DNA from: Salinibacterium sp.
GTDB lineage: Bacteria; Actinomycetota; Actinomycetes; Actinomycetales; Microbacteriaceae
DNA length: 7,716 nucleotides
Assembly: GCA_025352485.1 (NCBI GenBank)
Contig: JANXTJ010000197.1
Span: 1 to 7,716 of the forward strand
Reading direction: 5' to 3'
The notes below the pieces were generated by a model that had not been told where the DNA came from, made no database searches, and worked only from the letters and a program-made list of their open reading frames with translations. How positions within the stretch are numbered: position 1 is the stretch's first letter; every line of letters starts with the position of its first letter. Both the position numbers and the translations under genes were made by a program. Shown piece by piece: positions 1-6,262 of this stretch.

Positions 1-183
1 TGTGTCGGCGATGGGATGTACGGGGCAGATCCCACGATCTCGGCCCGGCTCGGCCTGACCCGCCAGTGGCTGCACGCCAAGCGGCTGGGCTTTAATCATC
101 CAGCGACCCGACAGCCGGTGCGCTTCGAATCGCACTACCCGGCCGACCTTCAACACGCGCTTGAGGCTCTTCGCGGGGTCTAG
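1..183 (+). CDS. RluA-family pseudouridine synthase, C-terminal end (partial)
   Basis: The window opens inside this gene, and only the last 60 codons and a TAG stop are present. The visible peptide runs CVGDGMYG near its start, then RLGLTRQWLHAKRLGF (residues 16-31 of the fragment) followed by NHPATRQPVRFES. This is the typical C-terminal signature of the RluA/RluC/RluD family (V-G-D-x-x-Y-G, then R-Q-x-L-H-A-x-x-L-x-F-x-H-P). These enzymes isomerise specific uridines of 23S rRNA or tRNA to pseudouridine in the cytoplasm. The catalytic Asp lies upstream and outside the window, so activity and exact target (RluD-like or other) cannot be judged. It reads in the same direction as dnaE, 70 bp before the preferred dnaE start. 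In actinobacteria an RluA-family gene is commonly found near dnaE, which fits. Family assignment is confident; the subfamily is not. Confidence 0.9.
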   Translation, partial: CVGDGMYGADPTISARLGLTRQWLHAKRLGFNHPATRQPVRFESHYPADLQHALEALRGV

Positions 184-195
184 GGCGCGTCAGGG

Positions 196-224
196 CTGAG
201 TGCCTTCTGCGCGAGGCTTAGGGT
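196..224 (+). promoter_or_regulatory. putative dnaE promoter (-35 CTGAGT, -10 TAGGGT)
   Basis: TAGGGT at 219-224 resembles an actinobacterial -10 element (TAnnnT). CTGAGT at 196-201 matches TTGACA at three positions, with a 17-nt spacer. Transcription would start near 231, leaving a leader of about 23 nt that carries the GGAG at 244-247 ahead of the GTG at 254. This placement is incompatible with translation from the upstream GTG at 200 on the same transcript. It was found by eye only. Confidence 0.4.
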
Positions 225-243
225 GGGATTCCAACACCGACTC

Positions 244-247
244 GGAG
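244..247 (+). promoter_or_regulatory. Shine-Dalgarno GGAG deciding the dnaE start
   Basis: GGAG is followed by a 6-nt spacer (248-253) and GTG at 254-256, a normal ribosome-binding geometry. The alternative GTG at 200 has only a weak AGGG at 192-195 with a 4-nt spacer. This site favours the downstream start. Confidence 0.55.
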
Positions 248-253
248 ACTCTC

Positions 254-3200
254 GTGGCAGCCAGTGCACCAATATCGAGCGATTCGTTTGTGCACCTGCA
301 CGTGCACAGCGAGTACTCGATGCTCGACGGTGCTGCGCGGGTTCGGCCGCTGCTCGATGCCGCTGTCGCCGAGGGCATGCCCGCCATCGCGGTGACCGAT
401 CACGGCAATATGTTCGGTGCCTACGATTTTTGGAAGACGGCGACCGAGAAGGGCATCAAGCCCATCATCGGCACCGAGGCGTACATCACCCCCGGCACCC
501 ATCGCACCGACAAGACCCGGATCCGCTGGGGCACGAGTGGGCAGTCCCGGGATGACGTTTCCGGCTCGGGCGCGTACACCCACATGACCCTGCTCGCCCA
601 AAACAATGAGGGCATGCACAACCTGTTCCGCATGTCGTCGCTGGCCTCGATCGAGGGCTTCTACTTTCGCCCGCGTATGGATCGCGAGCTGTTGCAGACC
701 TACTCGAAGGGTGTCATTGCCACCAGCGGCTGCGCGGGCGGAGAGATTTCCACCCGACTGCGCTTAGGCCAGTATGCGGAGGCGCGCGCGGCCGCCGCCG
801 AGTTTCAAGACATCTTCGGCAAGGAAAACTTTTTTGCCGAGATCATGGACCACGGCATTGACGTCGAGCGGCGGGTGATCAGCGACCTGCTCAGACTTGC
901 CAAGGAACTCGGGATGCCGCTGCTGGCCACCAACGACCTGCACTACATTCACGCCCACGACGCGACCGCGCACGCGGCTCTGCTGTGCGTGCAGTCAGCC
1001 TCCACCCTCGACGACCCCAACCGGTTCAAGTTGGACTCAGAGGAGTTCTATCTCAAGTCGGCCGCACAGATGCGCCACCTGTTCCGCGATCATCCAGAGG
1101 CCTGCGATAACACCCTCGCCATCGCCGAGCGTTGCGAGATTTCGTTCGAGAAACGCGACCTGATGCCGCGCTTCCCTGTGCCTGCTGGCGAAGACGAAGC
1201 CACCTGGTTCGAAAAAGAGGTCGCCACGGGCATGTCTCGGCGCTTTCCCGCCGGGCCGTCTGAGGCGCATCTGGCCCAGGCCAAGTACGAGGTCGACGTC
1301 ATTACCCAGATGGGGTTTCCCGGCTACTTTCTGGTCGTCGCCGACTTCATCGCCTGGGCGAAGGCTCAGGGCATCAGAGTCGGCCCCGGTCGCGGGTCGG
1401 CGGCGGGATCGATGGCCTCATACGCCATGGGCATCACCGAGCTCGACCCGCTCGCTCACGGGTTGATCTTCGAGCGCTTTCTGAATCCAGAGCGCGTTTC
1501 GATGCCGGATGTCGATGTCGACTTCGACGACCGTCGGCGCCCCGAGGTGATCCGCTATGTCACCGAGAAGTACGGCGCAGATCGGGTCGCGCAGATCGTG
1601 ACCTACGGCACGATCAAGGCCAAGCAGGCCCTAAAAGACTCCGCCCGAGTACTAGGCATGCCCTACTCGGTGGGCGAGAAGCTGACCAAGGCCATGCCGC
1701 CCCCCATCATGGGTAAAGACATGCCACTCGGCGACATCCACGACAAAGATGCCGACCGCTTTAAGGAGGCGGGCGACTTCCGGGCGATTCTCGAAACTGA
1801 CGCAGAGGCGCGGAAGGTCTTTGATACGGCTCTGGGGCTCGAGAACTTGAAGCGCCAGTGGGGCGTTCATGCCGCGGGTGTTCTGATGTCTGCCGAACCG
1901 CTCATCGATGTGCTGCCGATCATGAAGCGCGAGGATGACGGCGCCATCATCACCCAGTTCGATCAGCCGCCGCTGGAAGACCTCGGCCTGCTGAAGATGG
2001 ACTTCCTCGGGCTGCGCAACCTGACGGTTATCGAAGATGCTCTGCGCATGATCGCGGCCAATACCGGCACGCCGCTGATGATCGAAGACCTCGACCTCGA
2101 CGCCGATGAGAAAACCTACGACCTGCTCGCACGCGGCGACACTCTCGGCGTTTTCCAGCTCGATGGTGGCGCGATGCGGGCGCTTCTCAAGCAGCTCAAG
2201 CCCACCAACTTCGAAGACATCTCGGCCGTCATCGCGCTCTACCGTCCGGGGCCGATGGGGATGAATTCGCACACCAACTATGCGATGCGCAAGAACGGCC
2301 AGCAGGTGATCGACGCGATTCACCCCGAGCTGGAAGAGCCGCTGCGCGAGATCCTCGGCGGCACCTTCGGGCTGATCGTCTACCAAGAACAGGTCATGTC
2401 GGTCGCACAGAAAGTCGCGGGCTTCTCGCTGGGGCAGGCCGACGTGCTGCGCCGCGCGATGGGTAAAAAGAAGAAGAGCGAGCTCGATAAGCAGTTTGCC
2501 GCCTTCGAGTCGGGGATGCTCGGCAACGGCTACAGCGCCGGCGCCGTCACCGTGCTCTGGGACACCCTGATGCCGTTCGCCGACTACGCCTTCAACAAGG
2601 CGCACAGCGCGGGGTATGGAGTTCTGAGCTACTGGACGGCCTATCTTAAAGCCAATCACCCCGCCGAGTACATGGCCGCCCTACTGACCAGCGTGGGTGA
2701 CTCGAAAGACAAGCTCGGAATGTACCTCAGCGAGTGTCGACGGATGGGCATTCAGGTGCTCGCGCCCGACGTCAACGAGTCGAGCGTCGATTTCGCAGCC
2801 GTGCCGTCGGTCACCGGAATCGGTGATATCCGATTCGGCCTCGGTGCCGTGCGCAACGTCGGTCACAATGTGGTCGAGTCCATCTCGGTGGCCAGACGCG
2901 AGCAGGGTCGGTTTAGTTCGTTTCACGACTTCCTGCGCAAGGTGCCGATTCAGGTTGCCAACAAGCGCACCGTCGAGTCGCTCGTCAAAGCGGGGGCTTT
3001 CGACTCGTTGGGGGCCACCCGCAGGGCCCTGCTCGAAATCCATGAGAGTGCCGTTGACTCGGCCGTCAGCCTCAAGCGCAACGAAGCGAACGGGCAGGTC
3101 GACCTGTTCGGCGGGATTTTCGATTTTGACGAGTCAAAAGACAGTGTTCCCGATCGCCCGGAATGGGCGAAACGCGACAAGCTTGCTTTCGAACGCGAGA

Positions 3201-3799
3201 TGCTCGGCCTCTACGTCTCCGACCACCCGCTCGCGGGGCTCGAGATCCAACTCGCCAAGCACCAAACGGCCTCAATCACCGAGATTCTCGGGGGCGACGT
3301 TGCGGGCGACGGCGAGCACGTCACGATCGCCGGCCTCGTCACGAGCGTGCAGCACCGCATTGCGCGCAACAGCGGCAACCAGTATGGAATCGTCATGGTC
3401 GAAGACTTCGGCGGCGAGATGAGCGTCATGTTCCTCGGCAAGACCTACCAGGAATTTTCCCCAGCTCTCGTGAACGACTCCATCGTGGTGGTGCGCGGTC
3501 GAGTGAGCGTCCGTGACGACGGCATGAATCTGCACGCCGTGAGCATGTTTACACCCGACACGGGTGTGAGCCTCGGTTCGGGCCCGCTGGTGATTTCGAT
3601 GCAAGAACTGCGGGCCACCACCGACGTGGTGTCTGCCCTCAACGACGTGCTCATCCGCCACGCGGGCAACAACGAGGTGCGCCTCAAGCTGGTGAAAGGC
3701 GCTACCGCGAGGGTCTTCGAGATCCCGTACCCGGTCACGGTGTCGGCCGACCTCTACGGCGAGCTGAAGACGTTGCTCGGGCCGAACTGCCTCGCTTAG
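254..3799 (+). CDS. dnaE: DNA polymerase III alpha subunit (replicative polymerase, DnaE1 type)
   Basis: Catalytic subunit of the replisome, which extends both strands at the fork. It has 1181 residues from GTG 254; the reading frame is open back to GTG 200 (+18 residues). GTG 254 is preferred for its GGAG site and because the PHP domain then begins about 10 residues in. Residue numbers use the GTG 254 start. The PHP domain (about 11-270) carries a full metal-ligand set: H16, H18, D25, H50, E75, H110, C160, D228 and H230. The polymerase core contains GPGRGSAAGS (377-386), the catalytic PDVDVDF with D419 and D421, and D583 in MDFLGLR. These correspond to E. coli D401, D403 and D555. Helix-hairpin-helix segments lie around 865-920. 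A beta-clamp-binding motif QVDLF is at 948-952. An OB fold spans about 1020-1095. The length is normal for actinobacterial DnaE1, and no frameshift is seen. The stop overlaps that of the convergent downstream gene. The identity is certain; only the start is open. Confidence 0.97.
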   Translation: MAASAPISSDSFVHLHVHSEYSMLDGAARVRPLLDAAVAEGMPAIAVTDHGNMFGAYDFWKTATEKGIKPIIGTEAYITPGTHRTDKTRIRWGTSGQSRDDVSGSGAYTHMTLLAQNNEGMHNLFRMSSLASIEGFYFRPRMDRELLQTYSKGVIATSGCAGGEISTRLRLGQYAEARAAAAEFQDIFGKENFFAEIMDHGIDVERRVISDLLRLAKELGMPLLATNDLHYIHAHDATAHAALLCVQSASTLDDPNRFKLDSEEFYLKSAAQMRHLFRDHPEACDNTLAIAERCEISFEKRDLMPRFPVPAGEDEATWFEKEVATGMSRRFPAGPSEAHLAQAKYEVDVITQMGFPGYFLVVADFIAWAKAQGIRVGPGRGSAAGSMASYAMGITELDPLAHGLIFERFLNPERVSMPDVDVDFDDRRRPEVIRYVTEKYGADRVAQIVTYGTIKAKQALKDSARVLGMPYSVGEKLTKAMPPPIMGKDMPLGDIHDKDADRFKEAGDFRAILETDAEARKVFDTALGLENLKRQWGVHAAGVLMSAEPLIDVLPIMKREDDGAIITQFDQPPLEDLGLLKMDFLGLRNLTVIEDALRMIAANTGTPLMIEDLDLDADEKTYDLLARGDTLGVFQLDGGAMRALLKQLKPTNFEDISAVIALYRPGPMGMNSHTNYAMRKNGQQVIDAIHPELEEPLREILGGTFGLIVYQEQVMSVAQKVAGFSLGQADVLRRAMGKKKKSELDKQFAAFESGMLGNGYSAGAVTVLWDTLMPFADYAFNKAHSAGYGVLSYWTAYLKANHPAEYMAALLTSVGDSKDKLGMYLSECRRMGIQVLAPDVNESSVDFAAVPSVTGIGDIRFGLGAVRNVGHNVVESISVARREQGRFSSFHDFLRKVPIQVANKRTVESLVKAGAFDSLGATRRALLEIHESAVDSAVSLKRNEANGQVDLFGGIFDFDESKDSVPDRPEWAKRDKLAFEREMLGLYVSDHPLAGLEIQLAKHQTASITEILGGDVAGDGEHVTIAGLVTSVQHRIARNSGNQYGIVMVEDFGGEMSVMFLGKTYQEFSPALVNDSIVVVRGRVSVRDDGMNLHAVSMFTPDTGVSLGSGPLVISMQELRATTDVVSALNDVLIRHAGNNEVRLKLVKGATARVFEIPYPVTVSADLYGELKTLLGPNCLA

Positions 3800-4326
3800 A
3801 GTGCTCGAGGCCTCATGTAGGAGCGCTCGTGATACAACAGCGCTTCGTCCTCATCGCCGAGTTGTCCGGTTTCGATCTGAGCAACAATGACGGCGTTATC
3901 GTGCACGGGATGCACGTCGATAATGGTGCCAAGCATCCACGCGGTGACCCCACCCAGAATCGGCACACCGTGCAGCCCCTCGTGCCAGTGTTCGCCCTCG
4001 AAGCGCAGGTCGCGGGCGGCGGCCATTCGCTCGGCGTGATGCATCGATCGTGTGCCCAACATGTGGATCGCGACATGATTGCCCACGGTCATTGCGGGCC
4101 AAGCGCTGGAGACCTGCGCCATGTTGAAGGTCACCAGCGGCGGCACCGCTGCCAGTGAAGCGAGGGATGTCGCGGTAAAGCCCGCGGGCAGACCATCGGG
4201 GGTGCGGGTGGTGATCACCGCAACGCCGGCGGCATGGCGGCGGAACGCGCGCGTGAACGCTTCGCGCCCATCGACGGGGTGCGGCTCCGGAATGTGCGGC
4301 TCGGGGATGTTCGTTGCTTCGTTCAT
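3796..4326 (-). CDS. flavin-reductase-like FMN-binding split-barrel protein
   Basis: A 176-residue protein on the minus strand, of normal length for the flavin reductase-like domain. That domain covers about residues 24-170: FRRHAAGVAVITT (28-40), PAGFTATSLASLAAVPPLVTF (47-67) and HVAIHML (84-90). This matches the FMN-binding split-barrel pattern. Relatives reduce free FMN or FAD with NAD(P)H and often supply reduced flavin to a monooxygenase. No monooxygenase is visible here, so the physiological partner is unknown. The GDH motif usual near the C-terminus of HpaC-type reductases is replaced by VHDN (141-144), so NAD(P)H-dependent activity is not assured. Residues 7-16 contain a tandem duplication (IPEPH twice) ahead of the domain. 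The ATG at 4326 has no clear Shine-Dalgarno sequence and no convincing -10 hexamer. The TAA stop overlaps the dnaE stop. It is transcribed divergently from hisD. Fold assignment is strong; function is moderate. Confidence 0.85.
   Translation of the reverse strand: MNEATNIPEPHIPEPHPVDGREAFTRAFRRHAAGVAVITTRTPDGLPAGFTATSLASLAAVPPLVTFNMAQVSSAWPAMTVGNHVAIHMLGTRSMHHAERMAAARDLRFEGEHWHEGLHGVPILGGVTAWMLGTIIDVHPVHDNAVIVAQIETGQLGDEDEALLYHERSYMRPRAL
3799..3828 (+). terminator. weak hairpin just after the dnaE stop
   Basis: GAGTGCTC (3799-3806) can pair with GAGCGCTC (3821-3828) over 8 bp with one G-T wobble. The 14-nt loop itself begins with the palindrome GAGGCCTC. No T-run follows, so this is not a canonical intrinsic terminator. 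Since dnaE and the opposite-strand gene share their stop codons, any dnaE terminator must lie inside the neighbouring coding sequence, and this is the nearest candidate. The fold was judged by eye and could be coincidence in GC-rich coding DNA. Confidence 0.22.
4279..4308 (-). repeat. two tandem 15-bp repeats in the flavin-reductase-like N-terminus
   Basis: The units at 4279-4293 and 4294-4308 match at 13 of 15 bases. Each encodes Ile-Pro-Glu-Pro-His on the minus strand. They lie in the short linker before the conserved domain, where a length change would be tolerated. This is a small in-frame duplication rather than a functional element, as far as can be seen. Confidence 0.75.
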
Positions 4327-4390
4327 GTTTTCGTATCAATCATGCCCGGTTGCGAGGTATTCCCCGGGCCGGCTCGCAGCCGCGGGCAAC

Positions 4391-4396
4391 TAGCAT
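4391..4396 (+). promoter_or_regulatory. putative -10 element of hisD (TAGCAT)
   Basis: TAGCAT fits TAnnnT and is followed by exactly 9 nt and the hisD ATG at 4406. Transcription would begin at or within about 3 nt of the ATG, giving a leaderless or near-leaderless mRNA. There is no convincing -35 at 17-18 nt and no Shine-Dalgarno sequence. The same spacing recurs before nrdR and pyrD, which strengthens the call. Confidence 0.5.
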
Positions 4397-4405
4397 TAGT
4401 GGGCC

Positions 4406-5731
4406 ATGATGCAGACCATCGACCTTCGCCACAGCCAGCCCACGAGGGCCGAACTTGCCCGCCTCGTGCCGCGGGCCCTGATGGATGTCTCGGCGGCATC
4501 CGAGATCGCGGCGCGGCTGATTGCCGATGTGCGCGAGCGCGGTGAAGCCGCCCTCCTCGAGCAGGCAGAGCGTCTTGACGGGGTGCTGCCGAAGCGCATC
4601 CGAGTCCCAGGCCAGGAGATCAGCCGAGCGGTCGATGCGCTCACGCCCGAGGTGCGGTCTGCGCTCGAAGAGACCATCTCTCGCGTCCAGAAGGCAACGA
4701 AAGTGCAGGTACCAGAGAGCACAGTCACCATCATTGCGCCGGGTGCGCAGGTTATTCAGCGCTGGCAGCCGGTCAACCGGGTGGGCTTATACGTTCCCGG
4801 CGGTAAGGCGGTTTATCCGTCGAGCGTGGTCATGAATGTTGTCCCCGCCCAGGTGGCCGGCGTTTCCGCTATTGCTTTGGCCTCACCGGCTCAGAAGCAG
4901 TTTGGGGGAGCCGTACACCCCACCATTCTGGGCGCAGCCGGCCTACTCGGCATTGATGAGGTTTACGCCATGGGCGGCGCTGGTGCCGTCGGCGCTTTTG
5001 CCTATGGCGTTGCCGACCTCGACCTCGATCCGGTCGAGCTCATCACCGGGCCGGGAAACGTTTATGTCGCCGCCGCCAAGCGGCTCGTGCGTGGAGTGGT
5101 CGGCATCGACTCGGAAGCGGGTCCCACCGAGATTCTGGTGATCGCGGATTTCTCGGCAGATCCGCTGTTAGTTGCCGCCGACCTGATCAGCCAGGCCGAG
5201 CACGACGAGCTCGCGGCGGCGGTGCTGGTGACCGATTCGCCTGAGCTAGCGACCGCTGTGGTTGCCGAGGTCGATCGACTCGCGGCATCCACTCGTCATG
5301 CGGCGCGGGTGCGCATCGCCCTCGACGGGCCGCAGTCGGCGATCGTGCTCGTCGACAATGTGGCGGCCGCCGCCGCGTTCAGTAATGCCTATGGGCCCGA
5401 GCACCTCGAGATCCAAACGGCGCAGCCAGAGGCCGTGCTCGACCTCATCGAGAGTGCCGGCGCGATATTCCTGGGGGCAAACTCGCCGGTGAGTCTCGGT
5501 GACTATCTGGCGGGGTCGAACCACGTTCTGCCGACCGGCGGGCAGTCGCGTTTTGGGTCGGGCCTGGGGGCGTACACCTTCCTGCGGCCGCAGCAGGTCA
5601 TCAACTACAGCAGAGACGCCCTTGCCGAGGTTCAGGCGCAGATCGTCGCGCTGTCGTCGGCGGAAGACCTCCCGGCGCACGGTGCGGCCGTGACCGCGCG
5701 TTTTGCCCCGGGCTCGCACCGCGCCGAATAA
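4406..5731 (+). CDS. hisD: histidinol dehydrogenase
   Basis: Zinc-dependent enzyme of the cytoplasm that catalyses the last two steps of histidine synthesis: L-histidinol to L-histidinal to L-histidine, using two NAD+. At 441 residues it is standard length. Visible motifs are RVGLYVPGG (125-133), GPGNVYVAAAKR (215-226), DSEAGPTEILVIAD (235-248) and LISQAEHDE (260-268). The zinc ligands Q263, H266, D366 (in SLGDY) and H425 (in LPAHGAAV) are all present. So are the catalytic E332-H333 (GPEHLEIQ) and H373 (SNHVLPT). The enzyme is therefore predicted active. Two ATG codons stand in tandem (4406 and 4409); the first is chosen because it keeps the 9-nt distance to the -10-like hexamer seen at the next two genes. 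hisC and hisB, which often follow hisD in actinobacteria, do not follow here; nrdR comes next after 30 bp. Confidence 0.97.
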   Translation: MMQTIDLRHSQPTRAELARLVPRALMDVSAASEIAARLIADVRERGEAALLEQAERLDGVLPKRIRVPGQEISRAVDALTPEVRSALEETISRVQKATKVQVPESTVTIIAPGAQVIQRWQPVNRVGLYVPGGKAVYPSSVVMNVVPAQVAGVSAIALASPAQKQFGGAVHPTILGAAGLLGIDEVYAMGGAGAVGAFAYGVADLDLDPVELITGPGNVYVAAAKRLVRGVVGIDSEAGPTEILVIADFSADPLLVAADLISQAEHDELAAAVLVTDSPELATAVVAEVDRLAASTRHAARVRIALDGPQSAIVLVDNVAAAAAFSNAYGPEHLEIQTAQPEAVLDLIESAGAIFLGANSPVSLGDYLAGSNHVLPTGGQSRFGSGLGAYTFLRPQQVINYSRDALAEVQAQIVALSSAEDLPAHGAAVTARFAPGSHRAE

Positions 5732-5746
5732 ACCGCGGCGGACGCG

Positions 5747-5752
5747 TATTGT
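5747..5752 (+). promoter_or_regulatory. putative -10 element of nrdR (TATTGT)
   Basis: TATTGT lies in the 30-bp gap after hisD, with 9 nt (5753-5761) between it and the nrdR ATG. No Shine-Dalgarno sequence is present in the gap. A leaderless nrdR transcript, separate from or additional to read-through from hisD, is the simplest reading. A -35 is not evident; CCGAAT at 5724-5729 is at best a weak match. Confidence 0.45.
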
Positions 5753-5761
5753 TGCCTCACC

Positions 5762-6232
5762 ATGTTCTGCCCCTTCTGCCGCCACCCCGATAGCAGAGTC
5801 ATCGACTCGCGGACCAGCGACGACGGTATGTCGATTCGTCGTCGTCGACAGTGTCCGGAGTGTGGTCGGCGTTTCTCGACTACCGAAACCGCATCGCTCA
5901 GCGTCATCAAACGCAACGGGGTCGTGGAGCCGTTTAGCCGCGAAAAGATCGTCACCGGCGTGAAGAAGGCGTGCCAGGGGCGACCGGTGACCGACTCCGA
6001 TCTCGCACAGCTTGCCCAGCGGGTCGAAGAAACGATCAGGGCGACCGGCGCTGCACAGGTAGAGGCCAACGACATCGGTCTGGCCATCCTCACCCCGCTG
6101 CGCGAACTCGACGAGGTCGCCTATCTGCGCTTTGCGAGCGTGTATCAGGGCTTCGACTCGCTCGACGACTTCGAAGCCGCGATCGCCCTCCTGCGGGTCG
6201 ACCACGCCTCGGCGGCCGAGCCCGCGAACTAG
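5762..6232 (+). CDS. nrdR: transcriptional repressor NrdR
   Basis: A 156-residue protein of typical NrdR length. The N-terminal zinc ribbon has C3, C6, C31 and C34 (CPFC and CPEC), with the basic stretch SIRRRRQC at 24-31 between the Cys pairs. An ATP-cone domain covers about 46-136, from SVIKRNG through the conserved VAYLRFASVYQGF. NrdR proteins sense the ATP/dATP balance through the cone and repress ribonucleotide reductase genes by binding paired NrdR boxes; this is family knowledge. No nrd reductase gene is in the window, and I see no NrdR-box-like palindrome beside the genes here, so its targets lie elsewhere. It starts 30 bp after hisD and ends 30 bp before pyrD, in the same direction. 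The ATG start places the first zinc Cys at residue 3, as usual for the family, so the start is secure. Confidence 0.97.
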   Translation: MFCPFCRHPDSRVIDSRTSDDGMSIRRRRQCPECGRRFSTTETASLSVIKRNGVVEPFSREKIVTGVKKACQGRPVTDSDLAQLAQRVEETIRATGAAQVEANDIGLAILTPLRELDEVAYLRFASVYQGFDSLDDFEAAIALLRVDHASAAEPAN

Positions 6233-6247
6233 CTGGGCTGCAGCCGA

Positions 6248-6253
6248 TATCCT
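6248..6253 (+). promoter_or_regulatory. putative -10 element of pyrD (TATCCT)
   Basis: TATCCT is followed by 9 nt (6254-6262) and the pyrD ATG at 6263. The 30-bp gap after nrdR has no Shine-Dalgarno sequence near the start. The spacing equals that at hisD and nrdR. Any -35 would fall in the end of nrdR; GCGAAC at 6224-6229 is only a weak match. Confidence 0.45.
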
Positions 6254-6262
6254 TGGCTCGGC

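Noticed and set aside
185..212. Possible hairpin after the RluA-family stop (GCGCG with TGCGC, plus AGG with CCT)
   Set aside because: The stem is short, interrupted by a 2x2 internal loop, has a wobble pair and no T-run. It is not better than chance in this base composition.
2462..2485. Lys-rich GKKKKS stretch in DnaE as a possible slippage or insertion site
   Set aside because: A run of lysines after RRAMGKK is a normal conserved feature of DnaE proteins, and the frame continues unbroken.
1652..2659. 335-codon minus-strand open frame inside dnaE
   Set aside because: It lies wholly antisense to the conserved polymerase core, has no recognisable motif, and is explained by codon bias of dnaE.
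2697..3422. 241-codon plus-strand open frame overlapping dnaE in another frame
   Set aside because: Its composition is dominated by Ser, Arg and Thr, as expected for a shifted frame of GC-rich coding DNA, while the dnaE frame is uninterrupted and conserved here.
4327..4405. Regulatory element such as a his leader peptide, T-box or riboswitch in the flavin-reductase/hisD gap
   Set aside because: The gap is only 79 bp. It shows no His-codon-rich small frame, no T-box sequence and no extended pairing; only the TAGCAT hexamer stands out.
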